Shown here piece by piece: positions 43,496 through 52,459 of a stretch of DNA of 64,000 bases; within the stretch, counting starts at the first letter, position 1; each line of letters opens with the position of its first letter. This DNA comes from Neobacillus sp. WH10 (lineage in GTDB: Bacteria > Bacillota > Bacilli > Bacillales > Cytobacillaceae): contig NZ_CP126110.1 in the NCBI RefSeq assembly GCF_030123405.1, forward strand, positions 4,774,001-4,838,000, in the 5' to 3' direction. Made by a program: the position numbers and the translations under genes. The notes under the pieces were generated by a model, which made no database searches, was not told the DNA's origin, and saw only the letters and a program-made list of their open reading frames with translations.

Positions 43496-44359
43496 CTAAT
43501 CTAGCAAATAACGGCGGATGGCCATTGCAACGCCTGCTTCATTATTATTTCCCGTCACCTGATCTGCTACTAGTTTCACCTTTTCCGGTGCATTCCCCAT
43601 AGCAATCCCAAGTCCGGCAACGGAGAGCATTAGTGAGTCATTATAATTATCGCCAATGGCAGCCGTTTGCGTGATCGAGATACCCTGCTGCTCCGTTAGC
43701 TTTAACAGGCCAGCTGCCTTTGTGACACCGCTTGGGGAAATCTCTAAATTAATGAAATTGAAGCTGCTGCTAATTTCCATATCCTCAACCTGTTCAATAA
43801 TCTGCTTTGAAAAATCAGTAAGCCGATCCCCGTCATCAAATACCGCTATTTTAGTAATCTTAGGCTGATTTTCTTTCATATATTGATAAAAATGATCTAT
43901 GACCTTAACCTTGCAGTTTTTTCGAAAACTTTCACAGTCTTTAAGCCTGCCGCCTGATTTTTCAAGGCTAGGAATATTATTCTCTATCCAGTTCTCGTTC
44001 CATTTATTTACTGTCGGAACCAGCAGCGTATCTCCTTCATAAAAATGGGCATAAATGCCTTCCGCCTCACATATTTCCCAGAATTGTAAAAGTGATTCGT
44101 GCTGAAATACAGCTTGCTCTTTCACCTCTCCTTTCTCATCAAGCATGATCGCACCATTGTAAGCAATGATCGGCTCTCCCTTTAGGCCGATGGTATTGGC
44201 AATCCATTTTGTTGAAAGCGGTGAACGCCCGCTGCAAATCACTACCTTCCCTCCTCGTCTGCGGTACTCTTGAATGGCTTCGATCGTTTCAACGTCAATC
44301 TCTTTTTGATCGTTTAATAATGTACCATCCAGATCAGTGGCTAATAGTGAATATTTCAA
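43496..44359 (-). CDS. Cof-type HAD-IIB phosphatase
   Basis: 287 residues. Motif I LLATDLDGTLLND, motif II ICSGRSP, motif III Lys in SPSGVTKAAGLLKL, motif IV IGDNYNDSLML. The cap domain sits between residues 90 and 200. A cytoplasmic sugar-phosphate or nucleotide phosphatase, substrate unknown. It is just upstream of the murQ promoter and read in the same direction, so it could act on an amino-sugar phosphate, but it is probably a separate transcript. Confidence 0.87.
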   Translation of the reverse strand: MKYSLLATDLDGTLLNDQKEIDVETIEAIQEYRRRGGKVVICSGRSPLSTKWIANTIGLKGEPIIAYNGAIMLDEKGEVKEQAVFQHESLLQFWEICEAEGIYAHFYEGDTLLVPTVNKWNENWIENNIPSLEKSGGRLKDCESFRKNCKVKVIDHFYQYMKENQPKITKIAVFDDGDRLTDFSKQIIEQVEDMEISSSFNFINLEISPSGVTKAAGLLKLTEQQGISITQTAAIGDNYNDSLMLSVAGLGIAMGNAPEKVKLVADQVTGNNNEAGVAMAIRRYLLD

Positions 44360-44492
44360 TAGTATTGCTCCTTTTGAATTAATATTTTATAATTATTATA
44401 TATTTATTAAAATAAAATTTCAAAGCAATTCGTTTTCATAGAGCAGGATTAATCCGTAAGCAAATAACACGGGTAGGAATGGGGGAAACTAC

Positions 44493-45905
44493 ATGCTTTC
44501 GAATGAAGTAAAAGAAAAACTGATATCTATTGTAACCAAGGAAAATTTCGCTGATTCCAAAACAGAACGTTTAGTCTACTCATATGATGCAACACCAAAC
44601 TTCCAGTCTATGCCGGATGCCGTAGTCAGCCCGCGCAATACAGCAGAAGTTTCGGAAATCCTGAAGATTTGTAATAAATATAAAGTTCCGATTGTACCGC
44701 GCGGCTCGGGTACCAACCTGTGTGCTGGAACATGTCCTACCGAGGGAGGGGTTGTTCTTCTTTTTAAACATATGAACAACATCATAGAAATTGACGAAGA
44801 AAACCTAACGATTACCGTACAGCCTGGTGCCGTCACACTTGATATGATTCAGGCCATTGAAGAAAAGGGTCTATTTTATCCTCCTGACCCAAGTTCAATG
44901 AAAATCTCGACCATTGGCGGCAACATCAATGAGAACTCCGGCGGATTACGCGGCCTCAAATATGGTGTAACGAGAGATTATGTCATTGGTTTAGAGGCGG
45001 TATTACCGAATGGCGATATCATCCAAACTGGCGGCAAGCTGGCAAAGGATGTCGCAGGTTATGACTTAACGCGACTTTTTGTCGGCTCAGAAGGAACGCT
45101 TGGTGTCATTACGGAAGCAACATTAAAACTCATTCCGATGCCGGAAACACGGAAGACCATGCTTGCTCTTTATCAAGATCTTAATGCTGCTGCCAAATCT
45201 GTTTCAAAGATTATTGCCAATAAAATCATTCCGACCACACTGGAGTTCCTTGATCAGCCAACATTAAAGGTGGTCGAAGACTTTGCGCAAATCGGCCTGC
45301 CTACCAATGTGCAAGCTGTGCTCCTAATTGAGCAGGACGGTCCTCTTGAAGTTGTTGACCGTGATATGAAAAAAATCGCAGAAGTGTGTAAGCAGGAGAA
45401 TGCCGTTTCAATTCAGACGGCCGCTACGGAAGAGGAAGCCGATGCCCTAAGAACCGCACGGCGGTCGGCACTTTCAGCCATCGCCCGTTTGAAGCCGACT
45501 ACCATTCTCGAGGACGCAACAGTTCCAAGGTCCGAAATTTCCAATATGGTTAAGGCCATTAATGACATTAGTGAAAAATATCAGCTGACGATTTGTACCT
45601 TTGGCCATGCAGGTGATGGGAATCTCCACCCAACGTGTGCGACCGATGCAAGAAACCATGAAGAAATGGAACGCGTTGAAAACGCATTTGCCGAAATTTT
45701 TGAAAAGGCAATTGAACTAGGCGGAACTATTACCGGAGAACACGGGGTCGGAGCCATGAAGGCTCCATATCTTGAATGGAAGCTGAAGGCAGAAGGAATC
45801 GCCGCGATGAAGGCAATCAAGCAAGCGTTTGATCCTAATAACATTATGAATCCAGGGAAGGTTTTTGCCAAAGACAGTAAGAAACGTGTGGTGATCACAA
45901 GATGA
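44493..45905 (+). CDS. ysfC: glycolate oxidase FAD subunit GlcD
   Basis: 470 residues. A PCMH-type FAD domain has VPIVPRGSGTNLCAGTCPTE, GGNINENSGGLRGLKYGVTR and YDLTRLFVGSEGTLGVITEA. The C-terminal FAD-oxidase domain includes GHAGDGNLHPT and TGEHGVGAMKAPYL. It oxidises a 2-hydroxy acid such as glycolate or D-lactate and passes electrons to the Fe-S subunit encoded next, with which it overlaps by 4 bases. The pair matches B. subtilis ysfC-ysfD. D-lactate released by MurQ could be one substrate. Confidence 0.9.
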   Translation: MLSNEVKEKLISIVTKENFADSKTERLVYSYDATPNFQSMPDAVVSPRNTAEVSEILKICNKYKVPIVPRGSGTNLCAGTCPTEGGVVLLFKHMNNIIEIDEENLTITVQPGAVTLDMIQAIEEKGLFYPPDPSSMKISTIGGNINENSGGLRGLKYGVTRDYVIGLEAVLPNGDIIQTGGKLAKDVAGYDLTRLFVGSEGTLGVITEATLKLIPMPETRKTMLALYQDLNAAAKSVSKIIANKIIPTTLEFLDQPTLKVVEDFAQIGLPTNVQAVLLIEQDGPLEVVDRDMKKIAEVCKQENAVSIQTAATEEEADALRTARRSALSAIARLKPTTILEDATVPRSEISNMVKAINDISEKYQLTICTFGHAGDGNLHPTCATDARNHEEMERVENAFAEIFEKAIELGGTITGEHGVGAMKAPYLEWKLKAEGIAAMKAIKQAFDPNNIMNPGKVFAKDSKKRVVITR

Positions 45906-47239
45906 CAACGGTTCAAGAACAAGAAAAGATTCAAGAACAATTTAAAGCACGGATGAACGAGGATGAATTGCTAAACTGTATGCGATGCGGCTTTTGCCTG
46001 CCAACTTGCCCAACCTATATCGAATCAGGCTATAAAGAATCGCATTCACCTCGGGGAAGAATCGCCTTAATGAAAGCGGTTGTAGACGGGATGATTGAAC
46101 CGGATGAGGATTTCGAACGATCACTTGAACTTTGCCTAGGGTGCCGGGCCTGTGAACCCGTTTGTCCCTCAGGAGTCAATTATGGCCATTTATTAGAAGA
46201 TGCAAGGGATATTATTAATCAAAATAAGAAGCATTCTTTACCTGTAAGGGCCGTCAGAAAAACGGTTTTTCAAGGGTTATTCCCGTACCCTGAGCGCATG
46301 CGGTGGACGGTCGGCATGCTTGGCTTCTATCAGCGCTCCGGAATCCAAACGATTGCCCGAAAAATCGGCTTTTTAGGCCTTTTGCCGGAAAGCTTAGCGA
46401 CAATGGAAAAAGTATTACCCAATGTGCCAACAATGAAAGAGATGAAAAATCGACCCAAATACCTGCCGGCAATTGCCGAAAAGGTTCACAGGGTTGCTTT
46501 TTTCAGCGGCTGTTTAATGGATACGATGTTCATGAAAACAAACGACTCAACGATGAAGCTGCTTCAGTTAGCCGGCTGTGATGTCGTGATTCCAAAGAAT
46601 CAAAACTGCTGTGGGGCCTTGCATGGTCACAGCGGTGAAAAGCAAACCGCTAAGGACCTTGCCAAACGAAATATTATGGCCTTTGAAGATTTAGACGTGG
46701 ATTTTATCATTACGAATGCCGGCGGCTGCGGTGCGTTTCTCATTGATTATGATCATTTATTGAAGGATGACCCTGATTGGCGGGACAGGGCAAAAGCTTT
46801 CAAAGAAAGAATAAAGGATATTTCCGAAGTATTAGCGGAGGTTAATTTTCATAAAAAAGTAGAATTAGAGCTTCCTAGACAGGTTATTACCTATCAGGAT
46901 TCCTGCCACCTAAGGAATGTCATGAAAACAGCTTCAGCGCCAAGGGTTTTGCTTCAAGCAATCCAAGAGGCGGAATACAAAGAAATGAAAGAAGCTGATC
47001 GCTGCTGCGGTTCTGCCGGAATCTATAATATTGTCGAGTCCGAGATGTCGATGGTGATGCTCGACTATAAAATGAATCAGGCAAAAGCAACATGTGCAAC
47101 CACCATTGTGACAGCCAATCCCGGCTGCCTCTTACAAATGCAGCTTGGCATTGAACGCGAGGGCTTATCCTCCAAAATGCGCGCTGTTCATATTGTGGAT
47201 CTATTGATGGAAGCGGTAAGAAAAGGTAAGCGGGGTTAA
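45902..47239 (+). CDS. ysfD: glycolate oxidase Fe-S subunit GlcF
   Basis: 445 residues. Two [4Fe-4S] ferredoxin motifs lie near the N-terminus: CMRCGFCLPTCPTY and CLGCRACEPVCPSG. Two CCG domains follow, with QNCCGALHGHSGE and ADRCCGSAGIY, typical of GlcF and heterodisulfide-reductase-like subunits. It carries electrons from GlcD toward the quinone pool. Translationally coupled to glcD. Confidence 0.9.
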   Translation: MTTVQEQEKIQEQFKARMNEDELLNCMRCGFCLPTCPTYIESGYKESHSPRGRIALMKAVVDGMIEPDEDFERSLELCLGCRACEPVCPSGVNYGHLLEDARDIINQNKKHSLPVRAVRKTVFQGLFPYPERMRWTVGMLGFYQRSGIQTIARKIGFLGLLPESLATMEKVLPNVPTMKEMKNRPKYLPAIAEKVHRVAFFSGCLMDTMFMKTNDSTMKLLQLAGCDVVIPKNQNCCGALHGHSGEKQTAKDLAKRNIMAFEDLDVDFIITNAGGCGAFLIDYDHLLKDDPDWRDRAKAFKERIKDISEVLAEVNFHKKVELELPRQVITYQDSCHLRNVMKTASAPRVLLQAIQEAEYKEMKEADRCCGSAGIYNIVESEMSMVMLDYKMNQAKATCATTIVTANPGCLLQMQLGIEREGLSSKMRAVHIVDLLMEAVRKGKRG

Positions 47240-47327
47240 CAACGATTATTGCCGCTAGTTAGTACTCTTTTTCTGATTACTTGCCTAAGGACGGGGACAA
47301 TGAAACACCCACAGTTCCCGTTTGGGG

Positions 47328-47628
47328 CTTTTTTTGTTCTCGGCGGGCACTCTGATCTCTTCACAGTGACCGAGCGGGGCTTTTTGGGGCCTCGAAGGGC
47401 ACTCTGGGCTCTTCACAGTTACCGAGCGGGCTTTTTGGGGTCTCGACGGGCACTCTGAGCTCTTCACAGTTACCGAGCGGGCTTTTTGGGGTCTCGACGG
47501 GCACTCTGAGCTCTTCACAGTGATCAAGTAAGGCTTTTTTCGACCGACAGTGGCACTTGGGATTCTTCTGTTTTTTTCCCGCGACAGGCACTGTCGTACC
47601 TCCCCTGTTTTCGTACGAGGCTTTTTTA
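47328..47628. repeat. 51-52-bp tandem repeat array after glcF
   Basis: Units starting GCACTCT at 47347, 47399, 47450 and 47501, a degenerate one at 47553, and partial units at both ends. Each carries CTCTTCACAGT, ACCGAGCGGG and CTTTTTGGGG. Minus-strand frames translate to repeated 17-residue units, but with no start signal I do not call them genes. The rest of 47240-47846 holds a possible short leader ORF before alaR. Confidence 0.82.
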
Positions 47629-47717
47629 ACCAACTTCACTAACAATTATTTACAAAAAAAAAAAATGTAACATTCCATTCTCGATGTTTAAAGGATTCAA
47701 AAATTTCTCTTGATTAC

Positions 47718-47846
47718 GTGACAGATACCTCAAATAGGATTAAAATCATCAATAAAGAAAACTCGCTGACGGACCAACCCCTTAGGGAAGTTCAGGAGGC
47801 GCAGATACCAATTTTGCTTGACAGGAAAGTTAAGGAGGCCGCCTAG
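47718..47846 (+). CDS. possible 42-aa leader peptide before alaR
   Basis: GTG 47718 opens VTDTSNRIKIINKENS, then LREVQEAQIPILLDRKVKEA, and stops with TAG immediately before the alaR ATG. The frame contains alaR's AAGGAGG site. It looks protein-like but has no ribosome binding site of its own, so it could be a leader, an alternative extension or a remnant. Confidence 0.3.
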   Translation: MTDTSNRIKIINKENSLTDQPLREVQEAQIPILLDRKVKEAA

Positions 47847-48353
47847 ATGCAGCTTAGCAGTGTGGAAATAGAAATTTTAAAAATCATTGAAGAGAATCAT
47901 AAACTATCAGTAGAGTCGATCGCATTAATGGCCATGTGCAGCGAAGAAACGGTCAGAAAGACGATTGAAAAATTAGAGTACGAGAAAATAATTATGAGTT
48001 ACCCTACTTTAATTAATTGGAGCAAAGTGGAAGGGCAGGAAGGCGTCATCGCCATGATTGATGTGAAGGTTACCCCTAAGCGTGGCGTTGGATTCGATGA
48101 AGTGGCCGAGAGAATCTCTCGTTTTCCTGAAGTGTCATCCTTATATCTCATGTCAGGTGCTTACGATTTGTCAATCACTGTAGAAGGAAAAACAATGAAT
48201 CAAATCGCAGCCTTTGTCTCAGACAAACTATCAACCATAGAAAACGTCGTTTCTACCACTACCCATTTCATGCTAAAAAAATACAAACATGATGGTGTAA
48301 GTTTTAACAGTGGGAATGATGATAAAGACCGGAGGATGGTGGTTTCACCATGA
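47847..48353 (+). CDS. alaR: Lrp/AsnC-type regulator
   Basis: 168 residues. An N-terminal HTH (VEIEILKIIEENHKLSVESI; CSEETVRKTIEKLEYEKII) precedes a RAM/AsnC ligand-binding domain (VIAMIDVKVTPKRGVGFDEV; YLMSGAYDLSITVEGKTM). In B. subtilis AlaR (YugG) controls the alanine aminotransferase AlaT encoded next. The two genes overlap by ATGA. Confidence 0.87.
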   Translation: MQLSSVEIEILKIIEENHKLSVESIALMAMCSEETVRKTIEKLEYEKIIMSYPTLINWSKVEGQEGVIAMIDVKVTPKRGVGFDEVAERISRFPEVSSLYLMSGAYDLSITVEGKTMNQIAAFVSDKLSTIENVVSTTTHFMLKKYKHDGVSFNSGNDDKDRRMVVSP

Positions 48354-49561
48354 AACATGACTATGAGCACTATCTTTCACAAACAGCCAAGGAGCTCCAG
48401 CCCTCTGGGATTAGAAAATTTTTTGATTTAGCCGCTAGCATGGAGGACGTGATTTCATTAGGAGTCGGTGAACCGGACTTCATCACACCATGGAGCATTC
48501 GCGAAGCGACCATTTTATCGTTGGAGCAAGGCTTTACTTCCTACACAGCCAACGCCGGACTACTCGAATTAAGGGAAGAAATCACTACCTACTTAGCAAC
48601 AAGATTTGGAGTTCATTACAACCCAAATAATCAAATTATTGTGACAATTGGAGCGAGCCAGGCAATTGATCTTGCCTTTCGCGCTATTTTGAATCAAGGC
48701 GATGAGGTTCTGATTGTCGAGCCTGCCTTCGTCTCATATGCTCCATTGGTGGCTATTGCCGGGGGGAAACCAGTTGCCGTTTCCACATCACCTGTAAATG
48801 GCTTTAAGGTTACAGCTGAACAAATCGAGGCTGCGATTACCGAAAAAACAAAAGCTATTTTGTTGTGCTCCCCAAACAATCCGACCGGTAGTATGTTAAC
48901 AAAGGATGAACTGACTGAAATTGCCGAGATCATCCAAAAGTACGACTTAATCGTTGTATCCGATGAAATTTATGCGGAACTATCTTATGACGAAGACTTT
49001 TGTAGTGTTGCCGCGATTGAAGGTATGTATGAGCGGACGATTTTAATTAACGGTTTTTCCAAAGGTTTTGCAATGACGGGCTGGAGATTAGGCTTCCTGG
49101 CAGCACCGAAGGAATTTTTCGAGGTCATGCTAAAAATCCACCAATACACGACGATGTGTGCACCGAATATGCTTCAGCGCGGTGCCGTCGAGGCACTGCG
49201 TAATACCTATCCCGAAGTAGAGTCGATGCGAAACAGCTATCGCCGCAGACGGAACTATGTGGTACAAACTCTAAATCAAATGGGCCTAGAATGTCACACT
49301 CCCGGAGGCGCATTTTACGTCTTTCCTTCAATCCGTTCTACCGGCCTAAGCTCAGAACAATTTGCCGAGGAACTGTTGATGCAGGAAAAAGTAGCCGTCG
49401 TTCCCGGCCATGTTTTTGGTGAAAGTGGCGAAGGCTATATCCGCTGCTCCTACGCCACATCTATGGAACAGCTACAAGAAGCGTTAAAACGAATCCAGCG
49501 TTTTATTGAAAAGAAGGGCGTCTATGCCGACAGCCAGTCTGAAAAAGTTAATGCACGCTGA
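48350..49561 (+). CDS. alaT: alanine-type PLP aminotransferase
   Basis: 403 residues, fold-type I, class I/II. ISLGVGEPDFITPWSIREA, the ITVGAS-like VTIGASQAIDLAFRAIL, LCSPNNPTGSMLTKDEL, VVSDEIYAELSYD, and the PLP lysine in INGFSKGFAMTGWRLGFLAA are all in place. It most likely makes L-alanine from pyruvate and glutamate, inferred from alaR pairing; related enzymes act on aspartate or aromatic acids. A terminator follows. Confidence 0.88.
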   Translation: MKHDYEHYLSQTAKELQPSGIRKFFDLAASMEDVISLGVGEPDFITPWSIREATILSLEQGFTSYTANAGLLELREEITTYLATRFGVHYNPNNQIIVTIGASQAIDLAFRAILNQGDEVLIVEPAFVSYAPLVAIAGGKPVAVSTSPVNGFKVTAEQIEAAITEKTKAILLCSPNNPTGSMLTKDELTEIAEIIQKYDLIVVSDEIYAELSYDEDFCSVAAIEGMYERTILINGFSKGFAMTGWRLGFLAAPKEFFEVMLKIHQYTTMCAPNMLQRGAVEALRNTYPEVESMRNSYRRRRNYVVQTLNQMGLECHTPGGAFYVFPSIRSTGLSSEQFAEELLMQEKVAVVPGHVFGESGEGYIRCSYATSMEQLQEALKRIQRFIEKKGVYADSQSEKVNAR

Positions 49562-49569
49562 AAAAACAT

Positions 49570-49602
49570 CCCAGGTGAAGGACACTCACCTGGGTTTTTT
49601 TC
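49570..49602 (+). terminator. terminator after alaT
   Basis: CCCAGGTGA, short loop, TCACCTGGG, TTTTTTT. Confidence 0.85.
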
Positions 49603-49705
49603 GGATGAAATGTGACAATTTTTTCCAACAACTAAAGGGTTTTAACTTTGCATAAAAGAAATAATATTAAGAGAGAATATCCAAATTTAAGAATGGTGGT
49701 GTGGC

Positions 49706-50200
49706 ATGCTTAAACAAGGGAAGCTTTTACTAGTCGCCTGCTTTCTGACAGTAATAGCTGGCGCAGGGGTTAATTTTATCCAATCCACCCAGGAAAAAGA
49801 AGAACTAAATAAGGGAGAAGAGGCAATGACCACTAATGTTCACATTGATCCGGAAATTGATTTGAATAGTAACAAAGAGATTACCATTATTATTCATTTT
49901 AAAACAAAACCGGCAAGAGCAGCTGTTGAGCTGGCAAAAATGAAAGGTGTGCCCCTTACATTGGAACAAGCCGAGCAGGAAGTAAAAGAAAGCCATCAAA
50001 GGTTTCAAGCCGATGTGAAAAAATATTTAGATGGGGAGCATATTACATATTCGATAACCCACTCCTATACTGCCGCTATTAACGGCGTGGCAATGCGGCT
50101 GCCTGCCAGTGCGATACAAGCATTGCTACAATCAGCAGAAATTGAAGCTATATATGCTAATAAGGAAATCAAGTTGATTCCTCCAGTGAAGCCTTCTTAA
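49706..50200 (+). CDS. stand-alone inhibitor I9 / S8-propeptide-like protein
   Basis: 164 residues. An N-terminal membrane or signal segment (KLLLVACFLTVIAGAGVNFI) is followed by a charged linker and an I9 domain from about residue 55: EITIIIHFKTKPA, then SHQRFQADVKKYLDG, YSITHSYTAAINGVAMRLPA, and AEIEAIYANKEIKLIPP. This fold is the propeptide that chaperones and inhibits subtilisins, but no protease domain follows here. It probably inhibits or helps fold a subtilisin-like protease encoded elsewhere. No subtilase is present in the window. Confidence 0.8.
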   Translation: MLKQGKLLLVACFLTVIAGAGVNFIQSTQEKEELNKGEEAMTTNVHIDPEIDLNSNKEITIIIHFKTKPARAAVELAKMKGVPLTLEQAEQEVKESHQRFQADVKKYLDGEHITYSITHSYTAAINGVAMRLPASAIQALLQSAEIEAIYANKEIKLIPPVKPS

Positions 50201-50415
50201 TGTTAATGACATACTTTTTTTGATTCCATCACGGCTTTCATTTTCCATCAAAATTCACTTTCGCCTTTTCTAGACATGTAAATCACCGCTTCTCCTTTAG
50301 TAGAATTACAAACAAAATTAGCTAATTAAAAGCAGTATCCAAAGAAGTTACTTGTAAAAGAATTTTTCCAGCCGCCACTGCAAATACTGAAAAAAACTAA
50401 ACTAGGTGATAAAAA

Positions 50416-51183
50416 TTGAAGAAAATCGTTTTTATTCGACATGGACAAAGCCTTTTTAATCAAGAAAATCGATTCACAGGCTGGGTGGATATCGATCTTA
50501 CCGATGAGGGCTATAACGGGGCGCGTGAAGCGGGGGCAATTTTAAAGAAGAATGGATTTACCTTTGATGCAGCCCATACCTCCGTTCTAAAGCGTGCTAT
50601 CCGAACGCTCTGGATTCTTCTGCATGAAATGGATTTAGTGTGGATTCCTATCCAGAAATCGTGGAGATTGAATGAGAGACATTATGGCGGTTTACAAGGT
50701 ATGGACAAGGATGAGGTAATGGCCAAATTCGGAGAAGAACAGGTCAATGAATGGCGGCGGTCAGCCAGCGTCAAACCACCTGTCATTTCCGTAAAGAATC
50801 ATCTAGCCGATCAAGCCGACCCCAAATATGCCGGAATTGGGGCAGAAAATGTTCCCTTAACTGAAAGCCTACTTGATACCGAAAAACGGGCATTAGTTTA
50901 TTGGCACGAACAGATTGTTCCCAATCTAAAACAAAATAAACGAATTATCATCTCGGCACATGGAAATACCTTACGAGCACTTGTGAAATATCTCGATCAT
51001 ATTCCCGATGATGACGTGGCAAGCCTAAATATCCCAAACAGCACGCCGCTCGTCTATGAATTAGACGATGACCTAGAACCAATCAGACACTACTATCTTA
51101 CCCACGACGGAAAAGCTTGTGAAGATACAATACCGCGGCATATCGATTTGAGCGATCCTAAAAATTGCGATTGGCTCGGGTAA
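50416..51183 (+). CDS. gpmA: 2,3-bisphosphoglycerate-dependent phosphoglycerate mutase
   Basis: 255 residues, TTG start 5 bases behind AGGTGAT. FIRHGQSLFNQENRFTGWVD supplies the phospho-His; RLNERHYGGLQGMDKDE the catalytic Glu; ISAHGNTLRALVKYL the second His. Full-length dPGM interconverting 3- and 2-phosphoglycerate in glycolysis. Many Bacillus rely on the manganese-dependent GpmI, so this may be an additional isozyme. Confidence 0.92.
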   Translation: MKKIVFIRHGQSLFNQENRFTGWVDIDLTDEGYNGAREAGAILKKNGFTFDAAHTSVLKRAIRTLWILLHEMDLVWIPIQKSWRLNERHYGGLQGMDKDEVMAKFGEEQVNEWRRSASVKPPVISVKNHLADQADPKYAGIGAENVPLTESLLDTEKRALVYWHEQIVPNLKQNKRIIISAHGNTLRALVKYLDHIPDDDVASLNIPNSTPLVYELDDDLEPIRHYYLTHDGKACEDTIPRHIDLSDPKNCDWLG

Positions 51184-51185
51184 AA

Positions 51186-51221
51186 ACCCCATGCCTGGGT
51201 TGCAAGCAGGCATGGGGTTCG
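51186..51221. terminator. terminator between gpmA and rfbB
   Basis: ACCCCATGCCTG with a perfect 12-base complement around a 9-base loop. T-runs are weak, but the stem separates two converging genes. Confidence 0.72.
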
Positions 51222-51255
51222 ACTTCTATTACATTCATTTCAATCACACCAAAAA

Positions 51256-52233
51256 TCACAGCTTAACCCTTTTACCACTTTTCCACCACATCACATTCTC
51301 CCGATACCATTCAATTGTTTCATTTATTCCCATCTCAAATGAATACTCCTGCTGCCAGCCCAATTCCGTCATAATTTTGATTGGATCACTGGCATAACGG
51401 TAATCGTGCCCCATGCGATCAGGGACGTATTCAATTAACTTTTTGGACACACCCAGCTTCTCGATAATCAGATGGACGATTTCATTATTGGTCCATTCAT
51501 TATCGCCGCCAATATTATAAATTTCACCAGCACGGCCGTAGTGGATGACAAGATCAACACCCTTGCAATGATCATGGACATGCAGCCAGTCCCTTCCATT
51601 ACCCCCATTTCCATAAATCGGCAGCCGATTACCTTCCAACGCATTCGTGATCATTAATGGAATCAACTTCTCCGGATATTGGTAGGGTCCGTAATTATTG
51701 GAGCATCTAGAAATATTGACATGCAATCCATACGTTTTAAAATAGGAAAGCACAAGCAAATCCGCACCGGCTTTACTAGAAGCATATGGACTATTCGGCG
51801 AAATAGGCGATTCCTCTGAAAAATATCCTGTCTCCCCCAGAGAACCATACACTTCATCCGTCGAGATCTGAATAAATTTACGAATACCTAATTCCTTCGC
51901 AACATCCAATAACGTTTGCGTCCCTACAACATTAGTTTGCACAAACAACTCCGGATGCAAAATACTCCGATCCACATGCGATTCAGCAGCAAAATTCACT
52001 ATCACTTCAATATGATGCGTCAATACCACATGACGTACCAACTCACGATTCGTAATATTCCCTTTAACGAACGCGTAATTTTTCCGATCCTGGATATCCT
52101 CTAGATTCTCTAGATTTCCTGCATACGTTAATAAATCATAGTTTACAATGTGATAATGAGGATATTTATTCAGCATATATCGAATAAAGTTACTACCAAC
52201 AAACCCAGCTCCGCCAGCAACCAAAATATTCAT
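51256..52233 (-). CDS. rfbB: dTDP-glucose 4,6-dehydratase
   Basis: 325 residues, extended SDR. GGAGFVGSNFIRYML binds NAD; NFAAESHVDRSI, QISTDEVYGSLGE (Thr-Asp-Glu catalytic set) and SPYASSKAGADLL (YxxxK) identify RfbB/RmlB, as do SRCSNNYGPYQYPEKLIPL and GRDWLHVHDHCKG. It makes dTDP-4-keto-6-deoxyglucose for rhamnose or other deoxysugars of surface glycans. Its usual partners rfbA, rfbC and rfbD are not in the window. Confidence 0.93.
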   Translation of the reverse strand: MNILVAGGAGFVGSNFIRYMLNKYPHYHIVNYDLLTYAGNLENLEDIQDRKNYAFVKGNITNRELVRHVVLTHHIEVIVNFAAESHVDRSILHPELFVQTNVVGTQTLLDVAKELGIRKFIQISTDEVYGSLGETGYFSEESPISPNSPYASSKAGADLLVLSYFKTYGLHVNISRCSNNYGPYQYPEKLIPLMITNALEGNRLPIYGNGGNGRDWLHVHDHCKGVDLVIHYGRAGEIYNIGGDNEWTNNEIVHLIIEKLGVSKKLIEYVPDRMGHDYRYASDPIKIMTELGWQQEYSFEMGINETIEWYRENVMWWKSGKRVKL

Positions 52234-52459
52234 AGTAAACCCCTTTCACAAAGGTAAATATACTATTATAATATCATGAAAATTCAAACAACTCTTCTCT
52301 TTTTAAAAGAAACTTCGAAAGGTGACTAAACAATGCTAGTCCTGCTAACCTAGAATAATCGCTTTTTGCTAAACTCTTTTAACATAAATAAAGAACCAAG
52401 GCTATAGCCAAGGTTCCCATTTCTATCCTAATTGTTTCTGCTTACTAGCTGTGTGCGGA

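Noticed and set aside
47285..47645. Minus-strand frames through the 47-kb array translating into repeated 17-residue units
   Set aside because: The frames exist only because a 51-bp unit is a multiple of three; there is no ribosome binding site, and two different frames give equally repetitive products.
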